DNA of 18,093 nucleotides from JBBAFM01 sp041655415 (GCA_964429195.1 CAYSBC010000040.1:1-18093), one strand, 5' to 3'. Counted from the first letter of the stretch, positions 1 through 6,516 are shown. Notes: generated by a model from the letters alone, not told the origin. Program-made: numbers and translations.

Positions 1-904
1 TGGAAGAGGGGGTAATGTCCTCAATATTAATTTTTTCAAGCAATTTTTTTCTTGATGTAGCTTGTTTTGCTTTGGATGCATTGGAACTAAAACGAGCAAT
101 AAAATCTTGAAGCTCTTTCATTTTTTCTTCTTTTTTCTTATTTTGATCCTTTAATAATTTTAAGGCTAATTGACTGGACTCATACCAAAAGTCATAGTTT
201 CCAACAAATACCTTAATTTTACCAAAATCAATATCCACCATATGTGTACAAACCTTATTTAAAAAATGTCTATCATGGGAAACGACAATAACAGTATTAT
301 CGTAATCTAATAGAAAATCTTCTAACCAGTTGATGGCTTTAAAGTCTAAATGGTTTGTGGGTTCATCCAGTAAGAGTATATCGGGATTTCCAAAAAGGGA
401 TTGGGCCAATAATACTTTAACCTTATCACTAGCAGGTAATTCCTTCATTTTCATTTCATAGAATTCCTTATTGACACCCAAACCCATTAATAGTTTCTCT
501 GCATTTGTTTCTGCATCCCAACCGTTTAATTCAGCAAACTCTGTTTCCAATTCGGATACACGCAACCCATCTTCTTCGCTGAAGTCCTCTTTAAGATAGA
601 GTTGGTCTTTTTCTTGCATAATCGTGTAAAGCCTTTTATGCCCCATAATAACTGTATCCAAAACACTATCTTCATCAAATTCAAAATGATTTTGTTTCAG
701 TACCGCCAGCCTTTGACCTGGAGTAATAGAAACATCACCAGAATTAGGTTCAATTTCTCCTGATAAAATTTTCAAGAAGGTTGATTTTCCCGAGCCATTA
801 GCGCCAATAACGCCATAACAATTACCTGGGGTGAATTTTAAATTGACATCGTCAAATAATTTTTGTGCGGCAAAACTTAAGCTTAAATTCGTTACTGTAA
901 TCAA
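1..904 (-). CDS. ABC-F family ATPase (YbiT/YkpA-like), N-terminal 301 codons, cut by window edge
   Basis: This is a soluble duplicated-ATPase protein of the ABC-F class, which acts on ribosomes (translation factors or antibiotic-resistance proteins) and has no membrane domain. The visible part has the first nucleotide-binding domain with Walker A GANGSGKST at about residues 34-42 and Walker B LLLDEPTNHLD followed by VVSHDRHFL. After that comes the start of a charged, lysine-rich interdomain linker (KKKEEKMKELQDF). The second ATPase domain lies outside the window. The signature position of domain 1 reads LPASDKVKVLLAQ rather than LSGGE; I recall this as a subfamily trait, not damage. The start is a TTG at 902-904 giving MITVTNLSLSF, typical of the family; an in-frame TAG seven codons upstream excludes an earlier start. 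The subfamily assignment is inference. Confidence 0.9.
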   Translation of the reverse strand, partial: MITVTNLSLSFAAQKLFDDVNLKFTPGNCYGVIGANGSGKSTFLKILSGEIEPNSGDVSITPGQRLAVLKQNHFEFDEDSVLDTVIMGHKRLYTIMQEKDQLYLKEDFSEEDGLRVSELETEFAELNGWDAETNAEKLLMGLGVNKEFYEMKMKELPASDKVKVLLAQSLFGNPDILLLDEPTNHLDFKAINWLEDFLLDYDNTVIVVSHDRHFLNKVCTHMVDIDFGKIKVFVGNYDFWYESSQLALKLLKDQNKKKEEKMKELQDFIARFSSNASKAKQATSRKKLLEKINIEDITPSS

Positions 905-950
905 ATTATTTTTGTTATACTAGCAGGACAGTGTATAACAGCCTCCTTCT
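905..950 (-). promoter_or_regulatory. Distant Shine-Dalgarno with intervening hairpin ahead of the ABC-F TTG start
   Basis: On the minus strand a strong AAGGAGG (948-942) lies 37 bases upstream of the TTG start, too far for normal initiation. Between them are perfect inverted arms GTTATAC (939-933) and GTATAAC (920-914) with a 12-base loop. If this hairpin forms, only 2 + 9 unpaired bases separate the Shine-Dalgarno from TTG, a workable spacing. The arms and distances are read directly; the role in bridging the ribosome site is inference. The stem is AU-rich and weak. Confidence 0.45.
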
Positions 951-980
951 TATTTTTTCTCTTTTTAGACAACTCTATTG

Positions 981-1008
981 ATTATACACTTTTTCCGCAG
1001 ATTATCAA
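981..1008 (-). promoter_or_regulatory. Sigma-A promoter of the ABC-F gene
   Basis: On the minus strand TTGATA (1008-1003) is followed after 16 bases by TATAAT (986-981). Transcription would start near 974, leaving a leader of about 70 bases before the TTG start. It lies in the 135-base gap behind the FtsX-like permease gene, where no terminator is visible, so read-through from the efflux operon is possible too. Confidence 0.7.
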
Positions 1009-1039
1009 ATATTTTTTATTTTCCATACCCTTTAAGTCT

Positions 1040-2260
1040 TTACTCATACCTTAATGCATCAATGGGATCTAATATAGCAGCTTTTTTAGCAGGATAATAA
1101 CCAAAAAATATACCCACACATGCAGAAAACAGTGTAGCAATGATGATAGAAAAAACAGATATGGATGGAGCTAGGCCTATCAGCAAAGATATTCCAAGAG
1201 AAATAAGGATACCTAATAGAATGCCTAGAATACCGCCAATGCCAGTAACGATAATCGACTCAATTAAAAATTGAATCATGATATCTTTGTACTTTGCCCC
1301 TATGGCTTTGCGAATACCAATTTCTCTTGTTCTTTCAGTAACAGATACGAGCATGATATTCATGACACCAATACCTCCAACAAGTAAGGATATTGCTGCA
1401 ATGGCACCGATGACCAAAGTGAGTATACCTGTTACTCTATTAGCCATCATCAACTCACTTTCAGCTGTGTAACTACGGTACATATTTTTGCCTACCGAGT
1501 TATGGCGTCGTTCTAATATTTGCAACATTTGATTGAGCAAGGGCTGTACGGATTCTTCAGTATGATTAAAGTTAAGATTTAAACCCCAGTAGGTCCCAGA
1601 GTTACCGGACATTTGTTCCATTTTTGTAAGAGGGATGTATATTTCTAATGGAGGCTCTTGATTAATCATATTAGCAAAAGGCATTTTTTTATCCTCCATA
1701 ACGCCAACGATAATAAAGGGTACTCTATTAGAAGTTAAATTGACGACTATCTCCTCATCTAGGACATTCCTTCTACCGAAGGCTTTTAATGCTAAGGATT
1801 CACTGATAACAGCAATATTTCTTTTTGTTTGCATATCACTTTTCAAGAGAAATCGCCCATCTTTAATGATGATATTTTCAATTTTATTATATTGTTCATT
1901 AACACCCGTTAAAGAAACATTGATTTCGGTAGTTTTATGGACTATTTTTCCACTATCCGATAGGCTAGGGCTCATACCTGAGATTTTATCGCCAAAGGAT
2001 TCCGAAAGAACCCGAATATCTTCTTTTGTTATATAATCCCTGATCTGGGGGTTTTCAGACCAGTTTAGCCCAATAAAAGCTCTGCTGACACCAAAAGCTT
2101 CGAATTCTTGTCGAATCATTTGTTGACTACCTTGTCCCAATGCCACAATGATAATAACAGAACTTATGCCTATAATAATACCTAACATGGTTAGGAGGGA
2201 ACGCATTTTGTTAGAAAAGATTGATTCTAATGCAATCTTGACGCTTTCAATGATATTCAT
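1040..2260 (-). CDS. MacB-like ABC transporter permease (FtsX family)
   Basis: This is the membrane component of a MacAB/LolCDE-type mechanotransmission ABC transporter, 406 aa, about the usual length for stand-alone permeases of this type. An N-terminal membrane helix (about residues 20-43, after NKMRSLLTMLGIIIG) is followed by an extracytoplasmic MacB core domain of about 220 residues. Three C-terminal helices then carry the FtsX-like pattern, including ERTREIGIRKAIGAK just after the second helix, and the protein ends PAKKAAILDPIDALRYE, the classic MacB-family tail. It starts 9 bases after the ATPase gene stop, with the membrane-fusion gene ahead, so the three form one operon. Substrate is unknown; peptides, lipids or antibiotics are all possible. 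Naming it macB would over-claim because the ATPase is a separate gene here. Confidence 0.92.
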   Translation of the reverse strand: MNIIESVKIALESIFSNKMRSLLTMLGIIIGISSVIIIVALGQGSQQMIRQEFEAFGVSRAFIGLNWSENPQIRDYITKEDIRVLSESFGDKISGMSPSLSDSGKIVHKTTEINVSLTGVNEQYNKIENIIIKDGRFLLKSDMQTKRNIAVISESLALKAFGRRNVLDEEIVVNLTSNRVPFIIVGVMEDKKMPFANMINQEPPLEIYIPLTKMEQMSGNSGTYWGLNLNFNHTEESVQPLLNQMLQILERRHNSVGKNMYRSYTAESELMMANRVTGILTLVIGAIAAISLLVGGIGVMNIMLVSVTERTREIGIRKAIGAKYKDIMIQFLIESIIVTGIGGILGILLGILISLGISLLIGLAPSISVFSIIIATLFSACVGIFFGYYPAKKAAILDPIDALRYE

Positions 2261-2269
2261 TTTGACACC

Positions 2270-2947
2270 TCAAATTATCCATTCGTCTTTTATCATTGCA
2301 CCATCTCTAAAATGCAGAATTCTTTTAGAGTTTTGAGCAATATCAAGTTCATGGGTTACTAAAATAATAGTTGTACCTTCATTGTTTAGATTCTTAAAGA
2401 TATCCATTATCTCTTCACCTGATTTAGAATCTAAATTTCCAGTAGGTTCATCCGCTAATAAGATAGAGGGTTTATTGATTAAAGCCCGAGCTATTGCAAC
2501 CCGCTGTCTTTGGCCTCCGGATAATTCACTAGGCTTATGATGGAGTCGATTGCCTAATCCCACTCTTTCCAAAGCATCAATCGCTCGTTTCTTGCGTTCC
2601 TGTGGCTTAAATCCAGCATAAAGCATAGGTAATTCAACATTTTTTAAAGCACTGCTCTTAGGCAGGAGGTTAAAGGATTGAAATACGAATCCTATTTTTT
2701 GATTACGAATAGTGGCAAGTTCATCATTGGTCATTTTATCCACACGTATATTATCAAGATAATAATGACCTTCAGTAGGTCTATCTAAGCAACCTAATAT
2801 ATTCATAAGGGTTGATTTTCCAGAACCGGAAGGTCCCATGATGGAGGTGAATTCACCTTTTTCAATGGTTAGGTTGATATTCTCCAATGCCTTTACCCCG
2901 ACAGTTCCTAATTGGTAGATTTTACTCAAGTTTTCAATCGTTATCAT
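2270..2947 (-). CDS. MacB/LolD-type ABC transporter ATPase
   Basis: This is the ATP-hydrolysing subunit partnering the FtsX-like permease downstream. With the start chosen at 2947 it is 225 aa, the standard length. Walker A GPSGSGKST is at residues 38-46, Q-loop FVFQSFNLLP at 87-96, signature LSGGQRQRVAIARA at 142-155, Walker B LLADEPT at 163-169 followed by GNLDS, and switch histidine H199 in VTHE. A longer reading frame begins at 2992, but MITIENLSK is the family-typical N terminus and has AAGGCAGGG just ahead of its ATG. This start overlaps the last 14 bases of the membrane-fusion gene, suggesting translational coupling. All catalytic motifs are intact. Confidence 0.93.
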   Translation of the reverse strand: MITIENLSKIYQLGTVGVKALENINLTIEKGEFTSIMGPSGSGKSTLMNILGCLDRPTEGHYYLDNIRVDKMTNDELATIRNQKIGFVFQSFNLLPKSSALKNVELPMLYAGFKPQERKKRAIDALERVGLGNRLHHKPSELSGGQRQRVAIARALINKPSILLADEPTGNLDSKSGEEIMDIFKNLNNEGTTIILVTHELDIAQNSKRILHFRDGAMIKDEWII

Positions 2948-4226
2948 TTTTTTGCCCTGCCTTTGATTCATCTGAATCCAATAAACCTTCATGCACGTTT
3001 TTCAATAGGACATCACCCTCTTGAAGCGTTTCAGAAGTCACTTCTACTTTTAGAGAGCCCTCAATCCCTGTTTCTACCTCATGCTGCTCTTGGGATCCTT
3101 CTTTTACAACAAAGACAAATTGTTTTCCATCCTTTGTTGTTAAAATACTTTCGTAGGGAACAGTTAGAACATTTTCTTTTCTGTCGCACAATATATCCAC
3201 ATAAACATTAAATCCTGATTTTAGAGCCAGGTTGTCGTCAGTGATAATAGTCTTCACTTCAACTACAGATTCGTTACTATTACTCGATTGAATATTTTTA
3301 GCAATAGGGCTTACAAAGCTAATTTCGGATTCATAAGAATATTCGACGATGCCATCTGAGGTAATGGTTACCTTATTCCCTTTTTGTATATTTTTCGCAT
3401 CGTATTCACTTACATTAGCCGTTACTTCCAATTGATTATTATTGACAACATAAAAGAGTTGTTTTTGAGGGCTAATGATATCGCCTTGCTGGATATATCT
3501 TTCTGCTATAATCCCATCGATAGGGCTCCCAATAAAATGTTTTTCTTTTTCCTTTATCAGTGAAGCATGCTCAGACTCAGCTAAATGGACTTGTTTTTGC
3601 TGAAGATTAAGATTTTGTGTATAGCTTCCATTTTCTAGAGAATCTTTTAAGATGAGGTATTTATTATAGATTTCGTCTAAAGATAATTTAGATTCATCCA
3701 GATCCATTTTACTAATAGCTCCTACCTCAAATAGTTTGAGCTTAGACTCATATGTTTCTTTATAGAAGTTATATTTTTGTTCTGTTTCGGACAGTGTGAC
3801 CTTTGCGGAGTTCATCTCTTCTTGGCTATTCATGAGCTTTGATTTTTCCAGTTCTAATTGAATAACTGATTTTTGTATTTTGCTGTCAATTTCAGTTGTA
3901 TCAATAGTTGCTAGAATATCTCCTTTATGAACAGCATCACCTTGGTTAAAATAGATGTTTTCCACTTGGCCTTGAATTGCTGATAGGACCGTTTGTTCAT
4001 TTAAAGATTTTACGACACCATTTACTTTAACTCTGTATTCGATATCTTCTTTTGTGACAATAGAGGTCATAGGAGCAATTGCTAGATTAGTTTTACCTTT
4101 GACAAGGGAAAACACAGCCATAAAAATGATTAGCAAAATAACTAGGCTAATTGTCCGTTTTTTTCTTTTGAAGAGAAGAATTTTTAATTTTTGTAAAAGC
4201 TTTCTGAAGTGTTTTAAGATGCGCAT
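2934..4226 (-). CDS. HlyD/MacA-type efflux membrane-fusion (periplasmic adaptor) protein
   Basis: This is the adaptor subunit of the MacAB-like cassette, anchored in the cytoplasmic membrane and reaching outward. With the start at 4226 it has 430 aa. A basic N terminus is followed by one membrane helix at about residues 25-43. A biotinyl-lipoyl-like half motif precedes and follows a long coiled coil (about residues 100-210, rich in K, E, L and Q). The motif SPIDGIIAERYIQQGDII marks the returning lipoyl half, and a beta-barrel domain precedes an acidic tail. There is no lipobox. A longer frame from 4274 exists, but ATG 4226 has GGGGGA five bases upstream, and the predicted transcription start near 4272 favours it. 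In a Gram-positive cell this would work without an outer-membrane channel. Confidence 0.9.
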   Translation of the reverse strand: MRILKHFRKLLQKLKILLFKRKKRTISLVILLIIFMAVFSLVKGKTNLAIAPMTSIVTKEDIEYRVKVNGVVKSLNEQTVLSAIQGQVENIYFNQGDAVHKGDILATIDTTEIDSKIQKSVIQLELEKSKLMNSQEEMNSAKVTLSETEQKYNFYKETYESKLKLFEVGAISKMDLDESKLSLDEIYNKYLILKDSLENGSYTQNLNLQQKQVHLAESEHASLIKEKEKHFIGSPIDGIIAERYIQQGDIISPQKQLFYVVNNNQLEVTANVSEYDAKNIQKGNKVTITSDGIVEYSYESEISFVSPIAKNIQSSNSNESVVEVKTIITDDNLALKSGFNVYVDILCDRKENVLTVPYESILTTKDGKQFVFVVKEGSQEQHEVETGIEGSLKVEVTSETLQEGDVLLKNVHEGLLDSDESKAGQKNDND

Positions 4227-4278
4227 AATAATCCCCCAATTATTAAGTAAAATATAAGATGTACTAAAAACCATACTT

Positions 4279-4307
4279 AGTATAAATTATATTGGATTTA
4301 ATGTCAA
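4279..4307 (-). promoter_or_regulatory. Sigma-A promoter of the MacAB-like operon
   Basis: On the minus strand a perfect TTGACA (4307-4302) is followed after 17 bases by TATACT (4284-4279). Transcription would begin near 4272, about 45 bases ahead of the membrane-fusion start. Short arms TACTAA and TTAGTA just downstream of the -10 could form a small hairpin or operator; that is only a possibility. No regulator gene is adjacent. Confidence 0.8.
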
Positions 4308-4337
4308 AAGACTGAATTGTTGGATACTATGGACTGC

Positions 4338-5075
4338 TTATTTTTTTTTGTTTTTCCCGTTGTTTTCACTAAAGTCAATCTCTTTGTCTAAATTTTCATC
4401 ATATTTATCCACATATAGATGACCCTTATCATCTACCGTTGCATACATGACCTCTTCCATGTTTTTTATCCCCTTGACCTTCAATTTGTTAAGAAAGCTT
4501 TTTTCTGTTAATTTTTGTTTCTTTAAATTCTCAGTGATCATCTCCCCATCAACTATTAATTCTGTAGGAATAGAATCCTCCTCAGATTTTAATTTTAAAT
4601 CACCTATAGTAATCGTTCTTTTTTCACTTTTTGTAAATACGCTTAACTGGCCATTTATTTCTAAAATAGCATATCTAACATCTTCCGGGGATAAACAATT
4701 CTTCTGTCTTAAAAGTCCTATGACTTCGTCAATATCATATTTTAAGCGCTTCAGGTTTTTTTCAAGAATCTGCCCATCTTGTATGATAAGCACAGGCTCT
4801 CCTTCTATCATTTTTTTAAAACCTCTTTTTTTCATAGCTATATAGGAGATAGCAAATGTTAAGATACCAAACAAGATAAGACCGGCAAAATGTTGCATTG
4901 TTTTTTGATCCGTGTCTGTGGCCAAATTAGCAGCAATAGATCCAAAGGTAATACCGTTAATATATTCATGAAAAGTTAATTGCGAAACCTGTTTTCTTCC
5001 TAAAAGGCGTGTAATAAATAATATTCCAAAGAATGCTAAAATTGTTTGAATAATTACTTCTAAATAAGATAGCAT
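4338..5075 (-). CDS. YetF/DUF421 family membrane protein
   Basis: The protein has 245 aa, close to the usual 220-250 of the YetF/YrbG family. Its N-terminal third has about three membrane helices (residues 6-24, around 42-52 and 64-80), with the family motif RLLGRKQVSQLTFHEY between the first two. The C-terminal two thirds are cytoplasmic paired DUF421 modules, with GEPVLIIQDGQI and EDVRYAILEINGQLSVF as recognisable elements, ending in a lysine-rich tail. Molecular function is not established; Bacillus relatives are linked to spore and envelope biology. I chose the ATG at 5075 because GGAGG lies 7 bases upstream and the protein then begins at a typical hydrophobic start; an upstream ATG at 5123 lacks such a site. 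It is transcribed away from yajC. Confidence 0.88.
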   Translation of the reverse strand: MLSYLEVIIQTILAFFGILFITRLLGRKQVSQLTFHEYINGITFGSIAANLATDTDQKTMQHFAGLILFGILTFAISYIAMKKRGFKKMIEGEPVLIIQDGQILEKNLKRLKYDIDEVIGLLRQKNCLSPEDVRYAILEINGQLSVFTKSEKRTITIGDLKLKSEEDSIPTELIVDGEMITENLKKQKLTEKSFLNKLKVKGIKNMEEVMYATVDDKGHLYVDKYDENLDKEIDFSENNGKNKKK

Positions 5076-5147
5076 GCGATAACCTCCAGCCCAATTTTCT
5101 GTTAATGGTATTATTCTTTTCAATTAAGAGGATAATATACTTTACCG

Positions 5148-5169
5148 ATAGTCACAAAATAGTCACAAA
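5148..5169. repeat. Perfect 11-bp tandem repeat in the DUF421/yajC divergent region
   Basis: ATAGTCACAAA occurs twice in direct succession (5148-5158 and 5159-5169). Read toward the DUF421 gene this gives two TTGTGA hexamers with a 5-bp gap, i.e. an 11-bp period, the geometry used by OmpR/PhoB-family regulators. A possible minus-strand -10, TATTAT (5137-5132), lies 14 bases downstream of the nearer hexamer, and no good -35 is present. Repeat and spacing are seen directly; regulator binding is inference. Confidence 0.6.
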
Positions 5170-5203
5170 TTAGATGAGATGCAAAGGAAGGTGACGATGA
5201 GTT

Positions 5204-5299
5204 ATGAAAGATATAATATTCGAAGGAATTTTCACAATTATTTTCATCATTGTGGGATTTATTGTTCTTTATGTTTTAACTAAGAAGGAAAGAATTTAG
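5204..5299 (+). CDS. Small single-helix membrane protein, 31 aa, unknown function
   Basis: A short reading frame of 31 codons encodes a protein with an acidic N terminus (MKDIIFEG), a continuous hydrophobic stretch of about 18 residues (about 9-26, ending VLYVLT), and a basic tail KKERI. This is a clear N-out or hairpin-free single membrane helix design with a positive inside flank. AAGGAAGGTGA precedes the ATG with about 9 bases of spacing, which supports translation. It lies between the divergent DUF421 gene and the yajC promoter, on the yajC strand, and no family is recognised. A clear promoter of its own was not found; the 11-bp repeats lie just upstream. It could be a regulatory microprotein for a membrane complex. 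Existence as a gene is likely but unproven. Confidence 0.5.
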   Translation: MKDIIFEGIFTIIFIIVGFIVLYVLTKKERI

Positions 5300-5315
5300 T
5301 CAGGGAAGAAGGCAA

Positions 5316-5340
5316 TGTCAAGTATATCTAACACTTGACA
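5316..5340. repeat. Inverted repeat overlapping the yajC -35
   Basis: Perfect 8-bp arms TGTCAAGT (5316-5323) and ACTTGACA (5333-5340) flank a 9-base centre. The right arm contains the -35 hexamer TTGACA of the yajC promoter. As DNA it could be an operator for a dimeric repressor; as RNA it could be a weak terminator for the 31-aa gene, since a short GCTTTTCT follows. Which applies cannot be decided here. Confidence 0.6.
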
Positions 5341-5363
5341 GCTTTTCTAAAGAAAGATATAGT
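5335..5363 (+). promoter_or_regulatory. Sigma-A promoter of yajC
   Basis: TTGACA (5335-5340), 17 bases, then TATAGT (5358-5363). Transcription should start near 5370, about 40 bases before the yajC ATG, which is preceded by AAGGAGG. Only one -10 base departs from consensus. Confidence 0.8.
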
Positions 5364-5409
5364 TATGAAGTAACAAACAAAAGAAATCATTGTTTAAGGA
5401 GGTTATTAG

Positions 5410-5787
5410 ATGGACCAAATTAGTTTCATTTTCCCCATTTTGTTAATAGTAGTATTCTATTTTTTATTAATAAAACCACAAAAGAAGCGTGAAAAAGAAA
5501 TTACTACTATGAGAAGCAGTATTAAAGTTGGAGATCATATCATTACTATTGGTGGTCTAAGAGGTAAAATCATTAAGATAAAAAATGATATCATTACTGT
5601 AGAAATTGGAGATGACAGAACTAAAATTGAGATGTTGAGATGGGCAATCTCATCCATAGAGCAGAAAAATGTTGGGGATATAAAACAAGCGGAAGATGAT
5701 CCTGAAATGATGATTAATCTAGTTGAAGAAGAACCTGAAATGATAGTCAATCCAGTTGAAGAAGAGCTTGACGGGGAAGATAATTAA
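5410..5787 (+). CDS. yajC: Preprotein translocase subunit YajC
   Basis: YajC is the small single-helix accessory protein that associates with SecDF in the cytoplasmic membrane. The 125-aa protein has a hydrophobic N-terminal helix (residues 5-21) ending in the hallmark YFLLIKPQKKREKE, followed by the soluble domain with KVGDHIITIGGLRGKI and a KIEMLRWAISSIE end. Beyond the roughly 85-residue core is a strongly acidic tail with two imperfect 11-residue repeats starting PEM. AAGGAGG stands 7 bases upstream of the ATG. Its own promoter lies upstream and an intrinsic terminator downstream, so it appears to be a single-gene unit although its partners secD and secF are 3 kb further along. Confidence 0.95.
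   Translation: MDQISFIFPILLIVVFYFLLIKPQKKREKEITTMRSSIKVGDHIITIGGLRGKIIKIKNDIITVEIGDDRTKIEMLRWAISSIEQKNVGDIKQAEDDPEMMINLVEEEPEMIVNPVEEELDGEDN
5701..5766 (+). repeat. 33-bp tandem duplication in the yajC tail
   Basis: Two adjacent 33-bp units (5701-5733 and 5734-5766) match at 28 of 33 positions and keep the reading frame. Each encodes an 11-residue acidic unit (PEM, two or three hydrophobic or polar residues, then VEEE). This explains the lengthened C terminus of YajC. Confidence 0.85.
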
Positions 5788-5837
5788 ATATAAAGGAAAA
5801 CCCTATAGAAAACTTTATAGAAAACCCTATGAAAGAT

Positions 5838-5876
5838 AAACCTTTTTAGAATGCATACTCTCTAAAGAGGTTTTTT
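5838..5876 (+). terminator. Intrinsic terminator after yajC
   Basis: Arms AAACCTTTTTAGA (5838-5850) and TCTAAAGAGGTTT (5861-5873) pair over 13 positions with a single G-U wobble around a 10-base loop, and the right arm runs into TTTTTT. The stem ends transcription about 50 bases after the yajC stop. Confidence 0.85.
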
Positions 5877-6004
5877 AGGTTTTTGATGTCACTTATCCCC
5901 CCAATTTTCTTTTGTAATTTTTACGCCATCTATAACCTGGTATATTTAAAAAGTTTGGCTAGTATACTGTATAAAAATGCAATTTAAAATGAGGTGTTAA
6001 GTGA

Positions 6005-6388
6005 ATGAGTAAAGAATGGTTAAAAGAACAAACAAGAAGTCTTGTCAAACCCTTAATTGGGGGACTCTCTGTATGTTTAATACTGATGATTATCATGAGT
6101 GTATTGATGAAATTTACACCGATTAGTGAAAGATGGGTACAGTATTATAGCCTTGCTGTTATGATTTTTTCTTGTATATGCTCAGGTATGGTTGCAGGCT
6201 ATTATCAAAAGAAGCAAGGTATTTTAAATGGGTTTATGAATGCTCTAATATTGTTAATCGTTTTATTTTTGATTTACTTTTTTGCAGTTGATAGAATAGT
6301 ACTATGGGAAATGTTTCGATTAAAGCACATTCTATGTTTAATCGGTGGAGCTGTAGGAGGCATGATTGGAGTTAATTCAAATAGTTAA
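6005..6388 (+). CDS. Small four-helix membrane protein (TIGR04086-like), unknown function
   Basis: The protein has 127 aa. A basic, hydrophilic N terminus (MSKEWLKEQTRSLVK) precedes four predicted membrane helices at about residues 16-36, 46-68, 72-94 and 105-123; the last is glycine-rich (LIGGAVGGMIGV). It resembles the clostridial family I know as TIGR04086, whose members often lie next to SCIFF genes, and its position directly upstream of scfA fits; the family assignment is from memory. AGGTG lies upstream of the ATG with acceptable spacing. No convincing promoter was found between the yajC terminator and this start, although TATACT and TATAAA near 5960-5977 could act as -10 elements. Function is unknown; a role in SCIFF export or perception is only a guess. 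Confidence 0.8.
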   Translation: MSKEWLKEQTRSLVKPLIGGLSVCLILMIIMSVLMKFTPISERWVQYYSLAVMIFSCICSGMVAGYYQKKQGILNGFMNALILLIVLFLIYFFAVDRIVLWEMFRLKHILCLIGGAVGGMIGVNSNS

Positions 6389-6400
6389 GGCATACATATA

Positions 6401-6441
6401 GCACTCCTTGTTGACTAATTTGAAGTTTAAACAAGGAGTGT
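6401..6441. repeat. 12-bp inverted repeat between the small membrane gene and the scfA promoter
   Basis: GCACTCCTTGTT (6401-6412) pairs with AACAAGGAGTGT (6430-6441), 11 Watson-Crick pairs and one G-U, around a 17-base loop. It begins 12 bases after the stop of the membrane gene and ends 4 bases before the scfA -35. No T-run follows, so it is either a poor terminator or RNA-stabilising 3' stem, or a DNA operator for scfA. Confidence 0.6.
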
Positions 6442-6445
6442 TATG

Positions 6446-6473
6446 TTGACAAAGGCAGAACTTGTGATATAAT
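6446..6473 (+). promoter_or_regulatory. Very strong sigma-A promoter of scfA
   Basis: TTGACA (6446-6451) and TATAAT (6468-6473) are both perfect consensus with a 16-base spacer, and TGA directly before the -10 gives an extended TGn element. Transcription would start near 6480, leaving a leader of about 70 bases. This is among the two strongest-looking promoters of the window. Confidence 0.88.
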
Positions 6474-6499
6474 TTTTAATGTACTTATGTAAGGAAATC

Positions 6500-6516
6500 A
6501 CAAATCTCCGATTTGT
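6500..6516 (+). promoter_or_regulatory. Short hairpin in the scfA 5' leader
   Basis: ACAAATC (6500-6506) and GATTTGT (6510-6516) form a perfect 7-bp stem with a 3-base loop about 20 bases into the transcript. It ends 2 bases before an ATG (6519) that lacks a ribosome site, and 20 bases before the GAGGGGG used by the GTG start. It may stabilise the 5' end of the message; that is inference. Confidence 0.4.

Noticed and set aside
1278..2336. Plus-strand open frames opposite the FtsX-like permease gene
   Set aside because: They are antisense to a clear coding gene, with no ribosome sites or recognisable protein features.
2948..2992. Longer N terminus of the ABC ATPase starting at 2992
   Set aside because: The additional 15 residues (starting MKVYWIQ) are translated from the membrane-fusion coding region and lack a good ribosome site; ATG 2947 fits family alignment.
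5796..5830. Two copies of GAAAACCCTAT 24 bp apart after yajC, as a CRISPR-like or regulatory repeat
   Set aside because: Only two short A-rich copies, with no spacer-repeat array or nearby cas genes; likely a chance duplication next to the terminator.
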